Assembly (NCBI RefSeq): GCF_000522985.1
Contig: NZ_CP007130.1
Span: 310,001 to 374,000, forward strand
From: Gemmatirosa kalamazoonensis
GTDB taxonomy: Bacteria > Gemmatimonadota > Gemmatimonadetes > Gemmatimonadales > Gemmatimonadaceae
Direction: 5' to 3'
DNA length: 64,000 nt
Shown here: piece by piece, positions 18,047-27,449 of the stretch
Numbering within the stretch: the first letter of the stretch is position 1
Layout: each line of letters starts with the position of its first letter
Position numbers and translations under genes: made by a program
Notes under the pieces: generated by a model
Seen by the model: only the letters and a program-made list of their open reading frames with translations
What the model was told of the DNA's origin: nothing
Database searches by the model: none

Positions 18047-21000
18047 ATGCTCTCGCTCGCTCCGCTCTTGAACGCGCGCACGACGGCGCGCATCGGCACG
18101 GCACTCGTCGTCGCGACGTGTCTCGCCGCCGCGACACGACTGCCCGCGCAGGCCGCCGGCCCGGTGGACGCGCGGCTGCTCTCGGCGCTCCGGTGGCGCA
18201 ACCTCGGCCCGTTCCGCGCGGGGCGCGTCGCGGCGGTCACCGGCGCGGTCGGCCAGCCCGGCGTCTTCTACATCGGCCTCCCCGCCGGCGGCGTGTGGAA
18301 GACGACGAGCGCCGGCGCGACGTGGTTCCCCGTCTTCGACGACGTGGCCGAGGTCTCGTCCGTGGGCGCGATCGAGGCCGCGCCGTCCGATCCGAACGTC
18401 GTCTACGCGGGCACCGGGGACATGATCACCGGCGGCGCGATCAACGAGGGGAACGGCGTCTGGGTCTCGCGCGACGCGGGGCGCACGTGGCGGCACGCGG
18501 GGCTCGACGCGACGAAGCAGATCCCGTCGATCCTCGTCGACCCGCGCGACGCGCGCACCGCGCTCGTCGCGGCGCAGGGCGACGTGCACGCGCGGAGCGG
18601 CGACCGCGGCGTGTTCCGCACGACCGACGGCGGCGCGACGTGGACCCGCGTGCTGTTCGTCGACAGCACCACCGGCGCGCAGAAGCTCGCGCGCGCGAGC
18701 GACGCCCCCGACGTCGTGTTCGTCACCACCGTTAGGCACTACGTCGCGCCCGGCGTGCCGACGCCCCCGCCGACCGGCATCCCGGCGTCGGACACCGCGC
18801 GCACGGGGACGTACGTGTACAAGTCGACCGACGGCGGTGTCACGTGGCGCGAGCTGCCGTACACCGGCCTCCCCCGCCTGACGGGGCGCACGTCGATCGC
18901 GGTCGCCGCGCACACGAACGCGCAGCGCGTCTTCCTCGTCACGAACTCCGGCTTCTACCGCTCCGACGACGGCGGCGCGACGTGGCGCGCGATGGCCGCC
19001 GACGACGAGCGGATCCGCAACGGCCAGGGCGGCTACAACTGCGGCGTGTACGTCGACCCGCAGAACCCGGACGTCGTCTACACGATCAGCACGTCGAGCT
19101 ACAAGTCCACCGACGGCGGGGCCACGTTCACCGGCTTCAAGGGCGCGCCCGGCGGCGACGACCCGCAGCAGCTGTGGATCGACCCGACCGACGGACGCCG
19201 CATGCTCCTCGGCCTCGACCAGGGCGCGGTCGTGACGCTCGACGGCGGCGCGACGTGGAGCTCGTGGTACAACCAGAGCACGGAGCAGATCTACCACATC
19301 TCGACCGACAACTCGGTGCCGTACTGGATCTACGGCACGCAGCAGGACGCGGGCGCGATCCGCACCCACGCGCTCGGCCGCTACGGCGCCGTCGGGCCGT
19401 TCGACTGGCGGCCGGTCCCGGGGTGGGAGTGGGGCACCATCATCGCGGACCCGACGAACCCGAACACCGTGTGGTCGAGCGGCGTCGGCGTCGTGCGGAT
19501 CTCGTACCCGAGCGAGCAGTCGATCAACCTCGCGCCATCGCTCGACCCGGCGCTCGCGCTGCGCGCGACGAGCTCGCAGCCGCTCGCGTTCGCGCCGTGG
19601 AACGCGCACCTGCTCCTCGCCGGGTTCCAGAAGGTCATGGGCACGACCGACGGCGGCGCGCACTGGACCGCGCTGAGCCCGGACCTCACGACGGGGATGC
19701 CGCACGACTCCGCGCGCGCGGCCGGCCCGCCTAACGGCGGCAACGCCGGGGGTCAGGGGGCGGCCATCGAGTCGCTGTCGCCCTCCGCCGTCACCGCCGG
19801 CACGATCTGGGTCGGCACGAGCAACGGCCGCACGGCGGTGACGCGCGACGCCGGAAAGACGTGGGCCGACGTGACGATCCCCGGCGTGCCGACCGCCGGG
19901 CGCGTCCTCGTCGCCGTCGAGGCGTCGCCGCAGAACGCCGCCGAGGCGTACGCGGCGGTGGACGTGCACTACATCGGCGACTACGCGCCGTACGTCTTCC
20001 GCACGCGCGACTACGGGCGCACGTGGACGCCCATCACCGCCGGGCTGCCCGTCGGGCAGCCGAACGGCAGCTTCGTGCGCGTCGTCCGCGCCGACTCCAC
20101 GCGCGCCGGCCTGCTCTTCGCCGGCACGGAGAGCGGGATGTTCGTCTCGTTCGACGACGGCGACCACTGGCAGTCGATGCAGCAGAACCTGCCCACCACC
20201 TCGTATCGCGACATTCGCACGAAGGGGACCGACCTGATCGTCGCGACGTACGGCCGCGGCCTGTGGGTGCTCGACGGCTTCCCGATGCTGCGCCAGCTCA
20301 CGCCGACCACCGCCGCGCGCGCGGCGGAGCTGTTCGCGCCCGCCGACGCGCTGCGCCTGCGCCGCAACGTGAACCAGGACACGCCGTTCCCGCCCGAGGT
20401 GCCGCAGGCGCCGAACCCGCCCGACGGCGTGATCGTCGACTACTGGCTCGCGCGCGCGCCCGCGGGCCCGGTGACGCTCGACGTGCTCGACGCGACGGGC
20501 GCGGTCGTGCGCCACCTCACGAGCGCCCCCGGCGCGCCGATCGTCGAGGCGGCGCGTCCGCCGCACCCGAACTTCTGGGTCGCGCCGCCGGAGGCGCTGC
20601 CGGCGGCGGCGGGCGCGAATCGCACGAGCTGGGATCTGCGCTCCGACGCGCCGCCCGCGCTGCGGCACACGTTCGAGATCAACGCGAATCCCGAGCGCAC
20701 GCCGCCGTCGCCGGAGGGGCCGCTCGTGCTGCCGGGCGTGTACACGCTCCGCCTAACGGTCGACGGACAGCGCGCGACCCGCACGGTGACCGTGCGCCCC
20801 GACCCGGCGTCTCCCGCCACGCTCGCGGGGCTCGGCGCCCAGCACGCGCTGCAGATGCGGCTCGTCGAGGGGCTCCGCGCGAGCTGGGAGGGCTACCAGC
20901 AGGCGGCGGCGCTGCGTGCGGCGCTCCGCGGCACCGGGACGCTCCCGGCGGCGGCGAGCGCGTTCCTGGCGCGCGTCGACACGGTCGCCGGCACGCTCGA

Positions 21001-21295
21001 CGCCGAGCGCGCGCGCGGCCGCGCGTCGCGCGACGTGCCGACGTTCGTGAGCCTGAACGCGGCGTTCGCCGCGCAGCTGAACGCGCAGGAGCTCGGCGAC
21101 GCGGCGCCGACGCCGGGCGCGCTCGCCGCGTACGCGAAGGCGTGCGGCGACCTGCGCTCGGCCGCCGCGGCGTGGACGCGGCTGCGCGCGAGCGCGCTCG
21201 CGGGGCTCGACGCGGAGTCGGCCGGCCGGGCGCGGGCCGCGGTGGACGGCGCCGCGCCGGCGCTCGGCGCCGCGGCGTCGGCGGCGTGTCGTTAG
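18047..21295 (+). CDS. Secreted BNR/sortilin-like beta-propeller protein
   Basis: The 1082-residue protein has an N-terminal signal peptide (about 1-37) and at least nine Asp-box repeats: SRDAGRTW, TTDGGATW, STDGGVTW, SDDGGATW, STDGGATF, TLDGGATW, TTDGGAHW, TRDAGKTW and TRDYGRTW. They form one or two beta propellers as in sortilin-like glycosidase proteins. The last 300 residues (after DGFPMLRQLTPTTA) are a fibronectin-like and helical tail common to these large secreted proteins. It acts outside the cell or in the periplasm; whether it cleaves or only binds is unknown. The TAG stop lies inside a GTTAGGC site at 21291. Confidence 0.88.
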   Translation: MLSLAPLLNARTTARIGTALVVATCLAAATRLPAQAAGPVDARLLSALRWRNLGPFRAGRVAAVTGAVGQPGVFYIGLPAGGVWKTTSAGATWFPVFDDVAEVSSVGAIEAAPSDPNVVYAGTGDMITGGAINEGNGVWVSRDAGRTWRHAGLDATKQIPSILVDPRDARTALVAAQGDVHARSGDRGVFRTTDGGATWTRVLFVDSTTGAQKLARASDAPDVVFVTTVRHYVAPGVPTPPPTGIPASDTARTGTYVYKSTDGGVTWRELPYTGLPRLTGRTSIAVAAHTNAQRVFLVTNSGFYRSDDGGATWRAMAADDERIRNGQGGYNCGVYVDPQNPDVVYTISTSSYKSTDGGATFTGFKGAPGGDDPQQLWIDPTDGRRMLLGLDQGAVVTLDGGATWSSWYNQSTEQIYHISTDNSVPYWIYGTQQDAGAIRTHALGRYGAVGPFDWRPVPGWEWGTIIADPTNPNTVWSSGVGVVRISYPSEQSINLAPSLDPALALRATSSQPLAFAPWNAHLLLAGFQKVMGTTDGGAHWTALSPDLTTGMPHDSARAAGPPNGGNAGGQGAAIESLSPSAVTAGTIWVGTSNGRTAVTRDAGKTWADVTIPGVPTAGRVLVAVEASPQNAAEAYAAVDVHYIGDYAPYVFRTRDYGRTWTPITAGLPVGQPNGSFVRVVRADSTRAGLLFAGTESGMFVSFDDGDHWQSMQQNLPTTSYRDIRTKGTDLIVATYGRGLWVLDGFPMLRQLTPTTAARAAELFAPADALRLRRNVNQDTPFPPEVPQAPNPPDGVIVDYWLARAPAGPVTLDVLDATGAVVRHLTSAPGAPIVEAARPPHPNFWVAPPEALPAAAGANRTSWDLRSDAPPALRHTFEINANPERTPPSPEGPLVLPGVYTLRLTVDGQRATRTVTVRPDPASPATLAGLGAQHALQMRLVEGLRASWEGYQQAAALRAALRGTGTLPAAASAFLARVDTVAGTLDAERARGRASRDVPTFVSLNAAFAAQLNAQELGDAAPTPGALAAYAKACGDLRSAAAAWTRLRASALAGLDAESAGRARAAVDGAAPALGAAASAACR

Positions 21296-21309
21296 GCACC
21301 GCCGCGCGC

Positions 21310-21813
21310 ATGCCGAGCCCGAAAGCTCCCGACTACGAGAAGGGCAAGTGGGCCGCCGCGTTCGCGCCGCGAGAGGCCGGCGAGCGGCGCCACTGGCTCG
21401 TGAAGTCGGAGCCGGACGTGTTCTCGTTCGACGACCTGCTCGCCGCCCCGAAGCAGACCACGCACTGGGACGGCGTGCGCAACCACGCCGCGCGCAACTT
21501 CCTGAAGGACGGGATGAGGCAGGGCGATCGCGTCTTCTTCTACCATTCGATGGCGAACCCGCAGGCGATCGTCGGGATCTGCGAGGTCGTCCGCGAGGGG
21601 TATCCCGACCCGTCGGCCGACGACCCGCAGTGGTACGCGGTGGACCTGCGCGCCGTCGTGCGGCTCGCGCGCCCGGTCACGCTCGCCGAGATCAAGGCGC
21701 GCCCCGAGCTCGCGGACATGGCGCTCGTGCGCGTGGGGCGCCTGTCGGTGACGCCGGTGACGCCGGCCGAGTGGGAGACGATCGTCGCGATGGGCGACCG
21801 CGGGCCGGGTTGA
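21310..21813 (+). CDS. EVE-domain protein
   Basis: The 167-residue protein contains an EVE domain (PUA-like fold) from about 30: HWLVKSEPDVFSFDDLL, then WDGVRNHAARNFLKDGM, then GDRVFFYHSMANPQAIVGI and a final strand LSVTPVTPAEWETI. EVE domains bind modified bases in DNA or RNA. The length is normal for the thymocyte-nuclear-protein-1-like group. It starts 14 bp behind the BNR gene on the same strand and converges on the DinB gene. The ATG at 21310 is preceded by no clear Shine-Dalgarno. Confidence 0.9.
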   Translation: MPSPKAPDYEKGKWAAAFAPREAGERRHWLVKSEPDVFSFDDLLAAPKQTTHWDGVRNHAARNFLKDGMRQGDRVFFYHSMANPQAIVGICEVVREGYPDPSADDPQWYAVDLRAVVRLARPVTLAEIKARPELADMALVRVGRLSVTPVTPAEWETIVAMGDRGPG

Positions 21814-21847
21814 GCGACGCGACGGCACGGGGCACGCCGCGGTACGG

Positions 21848-22354
21848 TCACTCCATCGCGTCGCTGAACGCGATGTCGTGCCGCCCGTCCGTCGAGCGCC
21901 CCTGCCGACGGAGCTCGGCCGCGAGCTGGGCCCAGTGCCGGATGCCGTGCAGCAGTACGTGCGCGACGATCTTCCGCCGGCTCGCCGACGCCCGGTCGCC
22001 GCTCGCCGTCGTGAACTCGAGCCGGCCCGTGAGCGCCTCGTCGGTCGCGCTCGCGAGGTAGCGCTCCAGCTTCTCGCGCGCCTCCCGCCCGCTCGCGAAC
22101 AGCGAGTCGACGTCGTCCATCCTCACGACGTCGAGCGGCGACGGCGCGTCGCCGTGCAGCCGGTCCGCGGACCGACGCTCGATGGCGAAGATGTGCTGCA
22201 CGAGGTGCCGCACCGTCGGGATCCGCGCGTCGCCCCACGCGAGGTCGAGCGCGCCGGGGTTCGCCGCGAGCCACCGGTGCCAGCGCGCGGTCTCGTCGTT
22301 CGTGTAGTGGATCAACTCGCGAAACGCGATCGCCGCCGCCGGCCCGTCACTCAT
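21848..22354 (-). CDS. DinB-family four-helix protein
   Basis: The 168-residue protein has the DinB/YfiT signature: helix 1 with HYTNDETARWHRWL, helix 2 with TVRHLVQHIFAIERR and helix 4 with VAHVLLHGIRHWAQLAAEL. Three histidines (in helices 1 or 2 and the HVLLHGIRH block) would bind a metal. The family includes thiol transferases and metal-dependent enzymes of mostly unknown substrate. Its ATG at 22354 overlaps the stop of the kinase-TPR gene by 8 bp, so it is probably co-translated with it. Confidence 0.85.
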   Translation of the reverse strand: MSDGPAAAIAFRELIHYTNDETARWHRWLAANPGALDLAWGDARIPTVRHLVQHIFAIERRSADRLHGDAPSPLDVVRMDDVDSLFASGREAREKLERYLASATDEALTGRLEFTTASGDRASASRRKIVAHVLLHGIRHWAQLAAELRRQGRSTDGRHDIAFSDAME

Positions 22355-24986
22355 CGCGCACCCCCGAATCGTTAGGCACCTCACGCGTCGGGAAGAACTC
22401 CGGGTGCGCGGCCTCCGCGCGGCGGCGCATCGCTGCCAGATCCGCGCGCATGCGCGCCACCACCGCGCCGTAGCGCGTGTGCGTGCGGAGCGGCTCCAGG
22501 AACGGGTCGAGCGCCGTGATGCGCGCGTCCGTCCACCCCGCGTCGTAGCCGCGCTGCAGCCAGTCGAGCGCCGCCGCGCTGTCGCCCCGCACGGAGGCGA
22601 TCGCGGCGAGCTCCACGCGCAGCGCGGGGCTCTCGTGGCCCTCCGCGATCTGCCGTTGCGCGAGCGCGGCCGACGCCGCCCACAGCGACTCCGCGCGTGC
22701 ACGCTCGCCGCGCCCGGCGAGCGCGAGCCCGAGCTGTGTGCGGAACGACTCGGCGAGGAAGTCGCCACGACCGTCGGGCGCCTCGCGCACGAGCGGCGCG
22801 AGGAACGACTCCGCGTCGGCGGCGCGGGTGACGGTCGCGACCTCGGCGGCGAACATCTGCGACTCCTGGTCGGCCGGGCTGCGGCTCAACGTGCGCCGCG
22901 TGCGGTCCGCGGCGATCGAGTCCCGGCCGAGCAGCAGCTCGAGGCGCGCGAGGCTCAATGCGAGGCGGCGGCTCTCCGGGAAGCGCGCCGCGGCGCGCGC
23001 GAAGAAGCGCTCGTCGAACGCGTCGTCGCCGATGTGGACGAGCGCGGCCTCCACGTGGTAGAACGCGTCCGCCGTGTTAGGCGCCAGCCGGAACGCGAGC
23101 GCGTGCCAGTGCAGCGCCTCGTCGAAGCGACCCGCGAGCTCCTCGTTGAACCCGAGGTCGTTCATCGCCCAGTCGTAGTTCGGGTCGAGCGCGAGCGACC
23201 GGAGGTACGACGCGCGCGCGTCGTCGAACCGTCCCGAGTAGCTCTGGAGATCGCCGAGGACGAAGTACCCGTTCGCGAGCTCCGGGTCTGCGGCGATCGC
23301 CGCGCGCGCCTGGGCCATCCCCGAGTCGACGTAGGCGGAGCCGCGGCCGTAGGCGAGGAACGTGTAGCGGTGCGCCAGCTCGTAGTGCGCGAGCGCGAAG
23401 CCGGCATCGAGGGCCACCGCGCGGCGCAGCAGGTCCATGGCCTCGCGATTCGAGGCCGCGACGGCGACCGGCATGCGCGTCGCGCGCAGGTACAGCTCGT
23501 ACGCCTCGGGGCTGATCGTGGGCGGGCGCCCGCGGCGTCGCGCCTCGGCGGGCGTCACGCGCGCGCGGAGCGCGTCGGCGATGGTGCGCGCGAGCTGGCT
23601 CTGCACGACGAGGGCGTCCGCGATCGCGACGTCGCGCTCCGTGCTCCAGACGGTGCCCTCGGAGCGCGCGTCGACGAGCCGCACGGTGACGCGCGCCGAG
23701 TCGCCGTTCACGCGCACGCTTCCCTCGATGATGCTGCCGACGCCGAGCTCCTTGCGCAGTCGCGCGAGACGGTCGGCCACCGGCGCGTACGGGCGCACGG
23801 CCGAGCGGCTCATGACGCGCAGCGCCGACAGGCGGGACAGCGCGGCGGTGACCTCCTCGGTCAGGCCAGCGGCGAAGTAGGCCTTCGCGGAGTCGGCGGA
23901 GAGGCTCTCGAACGGGAGCACGGCGACGACGTACTTCTGGTCGGCCGGCGCGATCTCCGCGCCGCCGCGCCGGCCGGCCGCGCCGCGGCGCAGCGCCCAG
24001 CCGCCGCCTAACGCGGCCGCGCCCAACGCGGCGCGTGCGCCGAGCGCTGCGGCGACCGTGCGCCACCGGCGTTCGACCCGAGGCCGGGGCACGACCGACG
24101 CCGGTCTCGCGACCCGGCCCGACCCGGCGAGCCCCGCGAGCAGCTCCGCCGCGCCGTCGGGACGCTCGGCCGGGTCCTTCGCGAGCGCGCGCGTCAGGAG
24201 CGCCGCGACGTCGCGCGGCGTGTCGGCCCGCAGCTCGGCGATCGGGCGCGGCGCGTCGAGCAGGTGCTGTCGCAGCACCGACGCAGCGGAGCCGGTGAAC
24301 GGGGGCTCGCCGGCGAGCATCTCGTAGAGCACGCAGCCGAGCGCGTACACGTCGCTGCGCCCGTCCACATCGCCGTCGGCCGCGATCTGCTCGGGGCTCA
24401 TGTAGGCGGGCGTGCCGAGCGACACGCCGGTGCCGGTCAGCCGCTCGCGCGCGCCGTCGTGTCCATCGCGCGTCGCCATCGCCACGGCGCGGGCGATGCC
24501 GAAGTCGGCCACGACGGCGTGCCCGGATTCGAGGAGCACGTTCTCCGGCTTCACGTCGCGGTGCACGACGCCGTGCGCGTGCGCGTAGGCCAGCGCGTCG
24601 GCGATCTCGCTCGCGAGCCGTATCGCCTCGTCCACCGGGAGCTGCCGCTCGCGACGAAGGCGGTCGCGCAGCGTCTCCCCTTCGACGTACGGCATGACGT
24701 AGAACGGCGTGCCGTCCGCGTCGCCGCTGTCGAACAGCGGCAGGATGTGCGGGTGACGGAGCTGCGCGGCGATGCCGATCTCGCGCCCGAATCGACCGCT
24801 CCCGAGATCGGCCGTGACCTCCGGCCGCAACACCTTCAGCGCCACGCGCCGACCGTGCTTCACGTCCTCGGCGAGATACACCCGCGCCATGCCGCCCGCG
24901 CCGACCTCGCGCTCCAGCCGGTAGCGATCGGCGAGCGCGTGCGCGAGTCCCGCCGGATGCGCGACGCGGAGCGGGCCAGGGGTCAT
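22347..24986 (-). CDS. Membrane Ser/Thr protein kinase with FlgO-like domain and TPRs
   Basis: The 879-residue protein has a PknB-type kinase domain at 20-290: glycine loop GAGGMARVYLAE, Lys51 in VALKVL, catalytic HRDVKPEN with Asp144, DFG at 161-163 and GTPAYMSPEQ. A hydrophobic segment near 318-340 crosses the membrane. Outside it lies a FlgO/adenylate-cyclase-type domain (YVVAVLPFESLSADSAKAYF to about 510) and about ten TPR units, e.g. RRAVALDAGFALAHYELAHR. It probably senses an envelope or peptide signal and phosphorylates cytosolic targets. The domain after the membrane is shared with the BTAD regulator at 38716. Confidence 0.92.
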   Translation of the reverse strand: MTPGPLRVAHPAGLAHALADRYRLEREVGAGGMARVYLAEDVKHGRRVALKVLRPEVTADLGSGRFGREIGIAAQLRHPHILPLFDSGDADGTPFYVMPYVEGETLRDRLRRERQLPVDEAIRLASEIADALAYAHAHGVVHRDVKPENVLLESGHAVVADFGIARAVAMATRDGHDGARERLTGTGVSLGTPAYMSPEQIAADGDVDGRSDVYALGCVLYEMLAGEPPFTGSAASVLRQHLLDAPRPIAELRADTPRDVAALLTRALAKDPAERPDGAAELLAGLAGSGRVARPASVVPRPRVERRWRTVAAALGARAALGAAALGGGWALRRGAAGRRGGAEIAPADQKYVVAVLPFESLSADSAKAYFAAGLTEEVTAALSRLSALRVMSRSAVRPYAPVADRLARLRKELGVGSIIEGSVRVNGDSARVTVRLVDARSEGTVWSTERDVAIADALVVQSQLARTIADALRARVTPAEARRRGRPPTISPEAYELYLRATRMPVAVAASNREAMDLLRRAVALDAGFALAHYELAHRYTFLAYGRGSAYVDSGMAQARAAIAADPELANGYFVLGDLQSYSGRFDDARASYLRSLALDPNYDWAMNDLGFNEELAGRFDEALHWHALAFRLAPNTADAFYHVEAALVHIGDDAFDERFFARAAARFPESRRLALSLARLELLLGRDSIAADRTRRTLSRSPADQESQMFAAEVATVTRAADAESFLAPLVREAPDGRGDFLAESFRTQLGLALAGRGERARAESLWAASAALAQRQIAEGHESPALRVELAAIASVRGDSAAALDWLQRGYDAGWTDARITALDPFLEPLRTHTRYGAVVARMRADLAAMRRRAEAAHPEFFPTREVPNDSGVRDE

Positions 24987-25061
24987 GACCGTAAGAGAAC
25001 GCTCGGAGGAGCTCCCCCGCCAGCGCGGCGAGGTCGACGCTTCGCGGGGCGCCGCGACCCG

Positions 25062-26630
25062 TCAGCGCTCCAGCCGGAACCCGGGATCGAGCGCCGGCCG
25101 CGCCGGCGCGTTCGCGGCGAACCAGCCGGTCAGGTACATCCACTGCGCCATGCGCGTCAGCTTCGGATAGTCGATGCGCCCCGGATCGTCGCGCGGCGTG
25201 TGATAGTCGTCGTGCAGGTTCGTCGAGTACATGAGTGCCGGCACGTTCAGCCGCGCGTACGGCAGATGGTCGCTGCGGAAGTACCACCCCTCCGAGTGCG
25301 TCGGCCGGTCCCAGATCGTGTCGAGCACGAACCGCCCAGTGAGCGCATTCGCCCGCAGGGCCATCGCGACCAGGTCACTCGAGTTGCGGTGCGGCGGCTG
25401 GCTGCCTAACAGCGCCGCCGAGTCCGGGTTGTTGCGGCCGATCATGTCGCCGTTCAGCACCGCCACGATCCGCGCGAGCGGCACCACCGGGTGCGCGGCG
25501 TGGTAGCGCGAGCCGAGCAGCCCGCGCTCCTCGGAGCCGTGGTTGATGAAGAGCACGGAGCGCTTCCCCGGCTGCCGCACGAACGCGCGCGCCGCCGCGA
25601 GCTCCGCGGCGGTGACCGACGCGTTGTCGTCGGCGCCCGCGTGCACCGAGTCGCCCTCGAGCGTGGCGCGCACGCCGTTCGCGTCCTGGTGCGAGCTGAA
25701 CACGACGTACTCGTCGCGAAGCTTGGCGTCGGTGCCCTTCACCGCGCCGACCACGTTCACCGACGGCGCGGTGAACCGCTCCAGCCGCACGGAGAGCTCG
25801 GCCTGCGGCTGCCGCGCGAGCGTGTCGCGCATCGCGGCGCGCACGAGGAACGCGGGCGTGGGGCCGGTGCCTAACGCGGGCGGCGGCGCCACGCGGTCGG
25901 AGCCGTTCGCGGCGCGCGGCACCGCGCGGTCCACGTCGTACGCGCCGCGCGAGCGGGCCGACGCCACCACGTCGAACGCGCTGTCGACGGACGCGCTCGC
26001 GACGAGCAGCACGGCCGCGGCGCCGCGGCGCGCGAAGCGCGCGAGCGTGCCGCTGATCGCCGCGTCGGCGTAGCGCGAGGCGAACGTGTAGCTGTTGGCG
26101 CGGATGGTCGACGGCGCGGGCGCGAGCAGCGGGGTCGCGACGATGCGACCGCGCACGTCCACGGTGGTGTCCGCCGCGTCGGGCACCCAGAGCACCGCGC
26201 CCGACGCCTCGGCCGGCACCACGAGCAGCGGCACGACGTCGCGGAAGAGCGTCATCACCTCGCCGCCGATGCGCATGCGGCTCGCGGCGGTGGAGACGCG
26301 CGTGCGCGTGATGTCGAACCACTGGAAGTACGTCCCGTCCTCGCCCATCGGCACGAGGCCGATGCGGCGGTACCGCTCCGCGACCCACATCGACGCGCGC
26401 AGCTCGTCGAGCGTGCCGCCCTCGCGGCCGCGCATGGCGGGCGACGCCATCTCGCCGACGTCGCGGCGCAGGTCGGCCTCGCGGATCGCCGAGTACGCGG
26501 CCGGGATCTCGTCGCGGCGCGCCGCGGGGCGCGAGGCGGGCTGCGCGGACAGTCCCTCCGCGCCGGCCAGGGTGACGGCCGCGGCGAGGGCGACGAGGAG
26601 CGACGTGGGCGAGAGGAGCGGCGGACGCAT
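25062..26630 (-). CDS. Secreted M28-family zinc peptidase
   Basis: The 522-residue protein starts at the ATG at 26630 with a signal peptide (about 1-30, ending GLSAQP). An inserted PA domain (about 100-250) precedes the M28 core. Zinc-site residues are visible: SSHQDANG, HAGADDNAS, HGSEERGLLGS with Glu-Glu, VLNGDMIGRNN and a final LHDDYHTPRDD with His. It should remove amino acids from peptides outside the cytosol. It is not closely similar to the M28 gene at 11201. Two GTTAGGC sites (25404, 25869) lie in it. Confidence 0.9.
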   Translation of the reverse strand: MRPPLLSPTSLLVALAAAVTLAGAEGLSAQPASRPAARRDEIPAAYSAIREADLRRDVGEMASPAMRGREGGTLDELRASMWVAERYRRIGLVPMGEDGTYFQWFDITRTRVSTAASRMRIGGEVMTLFRDVVPLLVVPAEASGAVLWVPDAADTTVDVRGRIVATPLLAPAPSTIRANSYTFASRYADAAISGTLARFARRGAAAVLLVASASVDSAFDVVASARSRGAYDVDRAVPRAANGSDRVAPPPALGTGPTPAFLVRAAMRDTLARQPQAELSVRLERFTAPSVNVVGAVKGTDAKLRDEYVVFSSHQDANGVRATLEGDSVHAGADDNASVTAAELAAARAFVRQPGKRSVLFINHGSEERGLLGSRYHAAHPVVPLARIVAVLNGDMIGRNNPDSAALLGSQPPHRNSSDLVAMALRANALTGRFVLDTIWDRPTHSEGWYFRSDHLPYARLNVPALMYSTNLHDDYHTPRDDPGRIDYPKLTRMAQWMYLTGWFAANAPARPALDPGFRLER

Positions 26631-26712
26631 GACGGGAAGTGATGGAGTGGGTGCGCGCGCGGGCGCGCGGCCTGACGTCAGGCTACTCGACGGACGAGCG
26701 GGCGTCGACCTG

Positions 26713-27447
26713 TCACCGCCTCGCGCCCGCCAGGATCTCGCGCACGACGGCGCTGTCGAGGGGCTCGGTCCGTTCATCGCGCCGCAGCACGGTGTGCGTC
26801 TGCAGGGCGAGCACGATGGCGCAGTGGCCGGTGCCGGGGCCGACCGCGACGACGCGCCGCCGGAGCAGCGTCGACGGCGGCATCGTGGCGTCCGGCGCGT
26901 CGTCGGGCGACACGTACGACACCGAGTCACCCTCGTCGAGGTAGGCGCGTTCCTCGATCACCGCCGAGAGCGCGCGCCACGGGCCGACCGCGAGGCTGTC
27001 GGCGTACGACAGCGCGAAGCCATGCGGCAGGTCGGGCAGCGCGTAGTGGCGCTGGGCGCAGCCCGCGCCGACGCACACGATCCCCGGCGGCGTCTCGTCG
27101 CGCGCGAACCCCGCCATCGCGACCGCGCTGTCGAAGTTCGCCGACGCCGCGCGCACGATCAGCCGGTCGAGCGTCGTCGTGTCCTCGTCGTTCGCGTAGA
27201 GCGGCGGCTGCCGGTCGCAGCGCTCCGTCCACTCGTCGCGGACACCCGTGACCCGCGCGATGGGATAGCGCACCCAGAGCCGCGGCCCCGCGAGATACAC
27301 GAACCGCCAGCCGGCGCTGTCCGGACGCGGCGCCACCACGCGCGCCTCGGTGCGCGGCTCGGCGCGCGCATCGATTCGCTCGTCGGAGCCCGAGCAGGCG
27401 GCGAGCAGCAGCGCCGCCAGCAGGGGCGCGAGACGGCACGCGCGCAT
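26713..27447 (-). CDS. Hypothetical lipoprotein
   Basis: The 244-residue protein has a lipoprotein signal (LLAALLLAACSGS, Cys 18). The rest is not recognised: it has WRFVYLAGPRLWVRYPIARV, a central VCVGAGCAQRHYALPDLPHG with two Cys, and a C-terminal RRRVVAVGPGTGHCAIVLAL. The start ATG at 27447 lies 2 bp beyond the stop of the CehA gene, so the two are read from one transcript. This close spacing also supports the frame chosen for the C-terminus of the upstream gene. Confidence 0.65.
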   Translation of the reverse strand: MRACRLAPLLAALLLAACSGSDERIDARAEPRTEARVVAPRPDSAGWRFVYLAGPRLWVRYPIARVTGVRDEWTERCDRQPPLYANDEDTTTLDRLIVRAASANFDSAVAMAGFARDETPPGIVCVGAGCAQRHYALPDLPHGFALSYADSLAVGPWRALSAVIEERAYLDEGDSVSYVSPDDAPDATMPPSTLLRRRVVAVGPGTGHCAIVLALQTHTVLRRDERTEPLDSAVVREILAGARR

Positions 27448-27449
27448 AC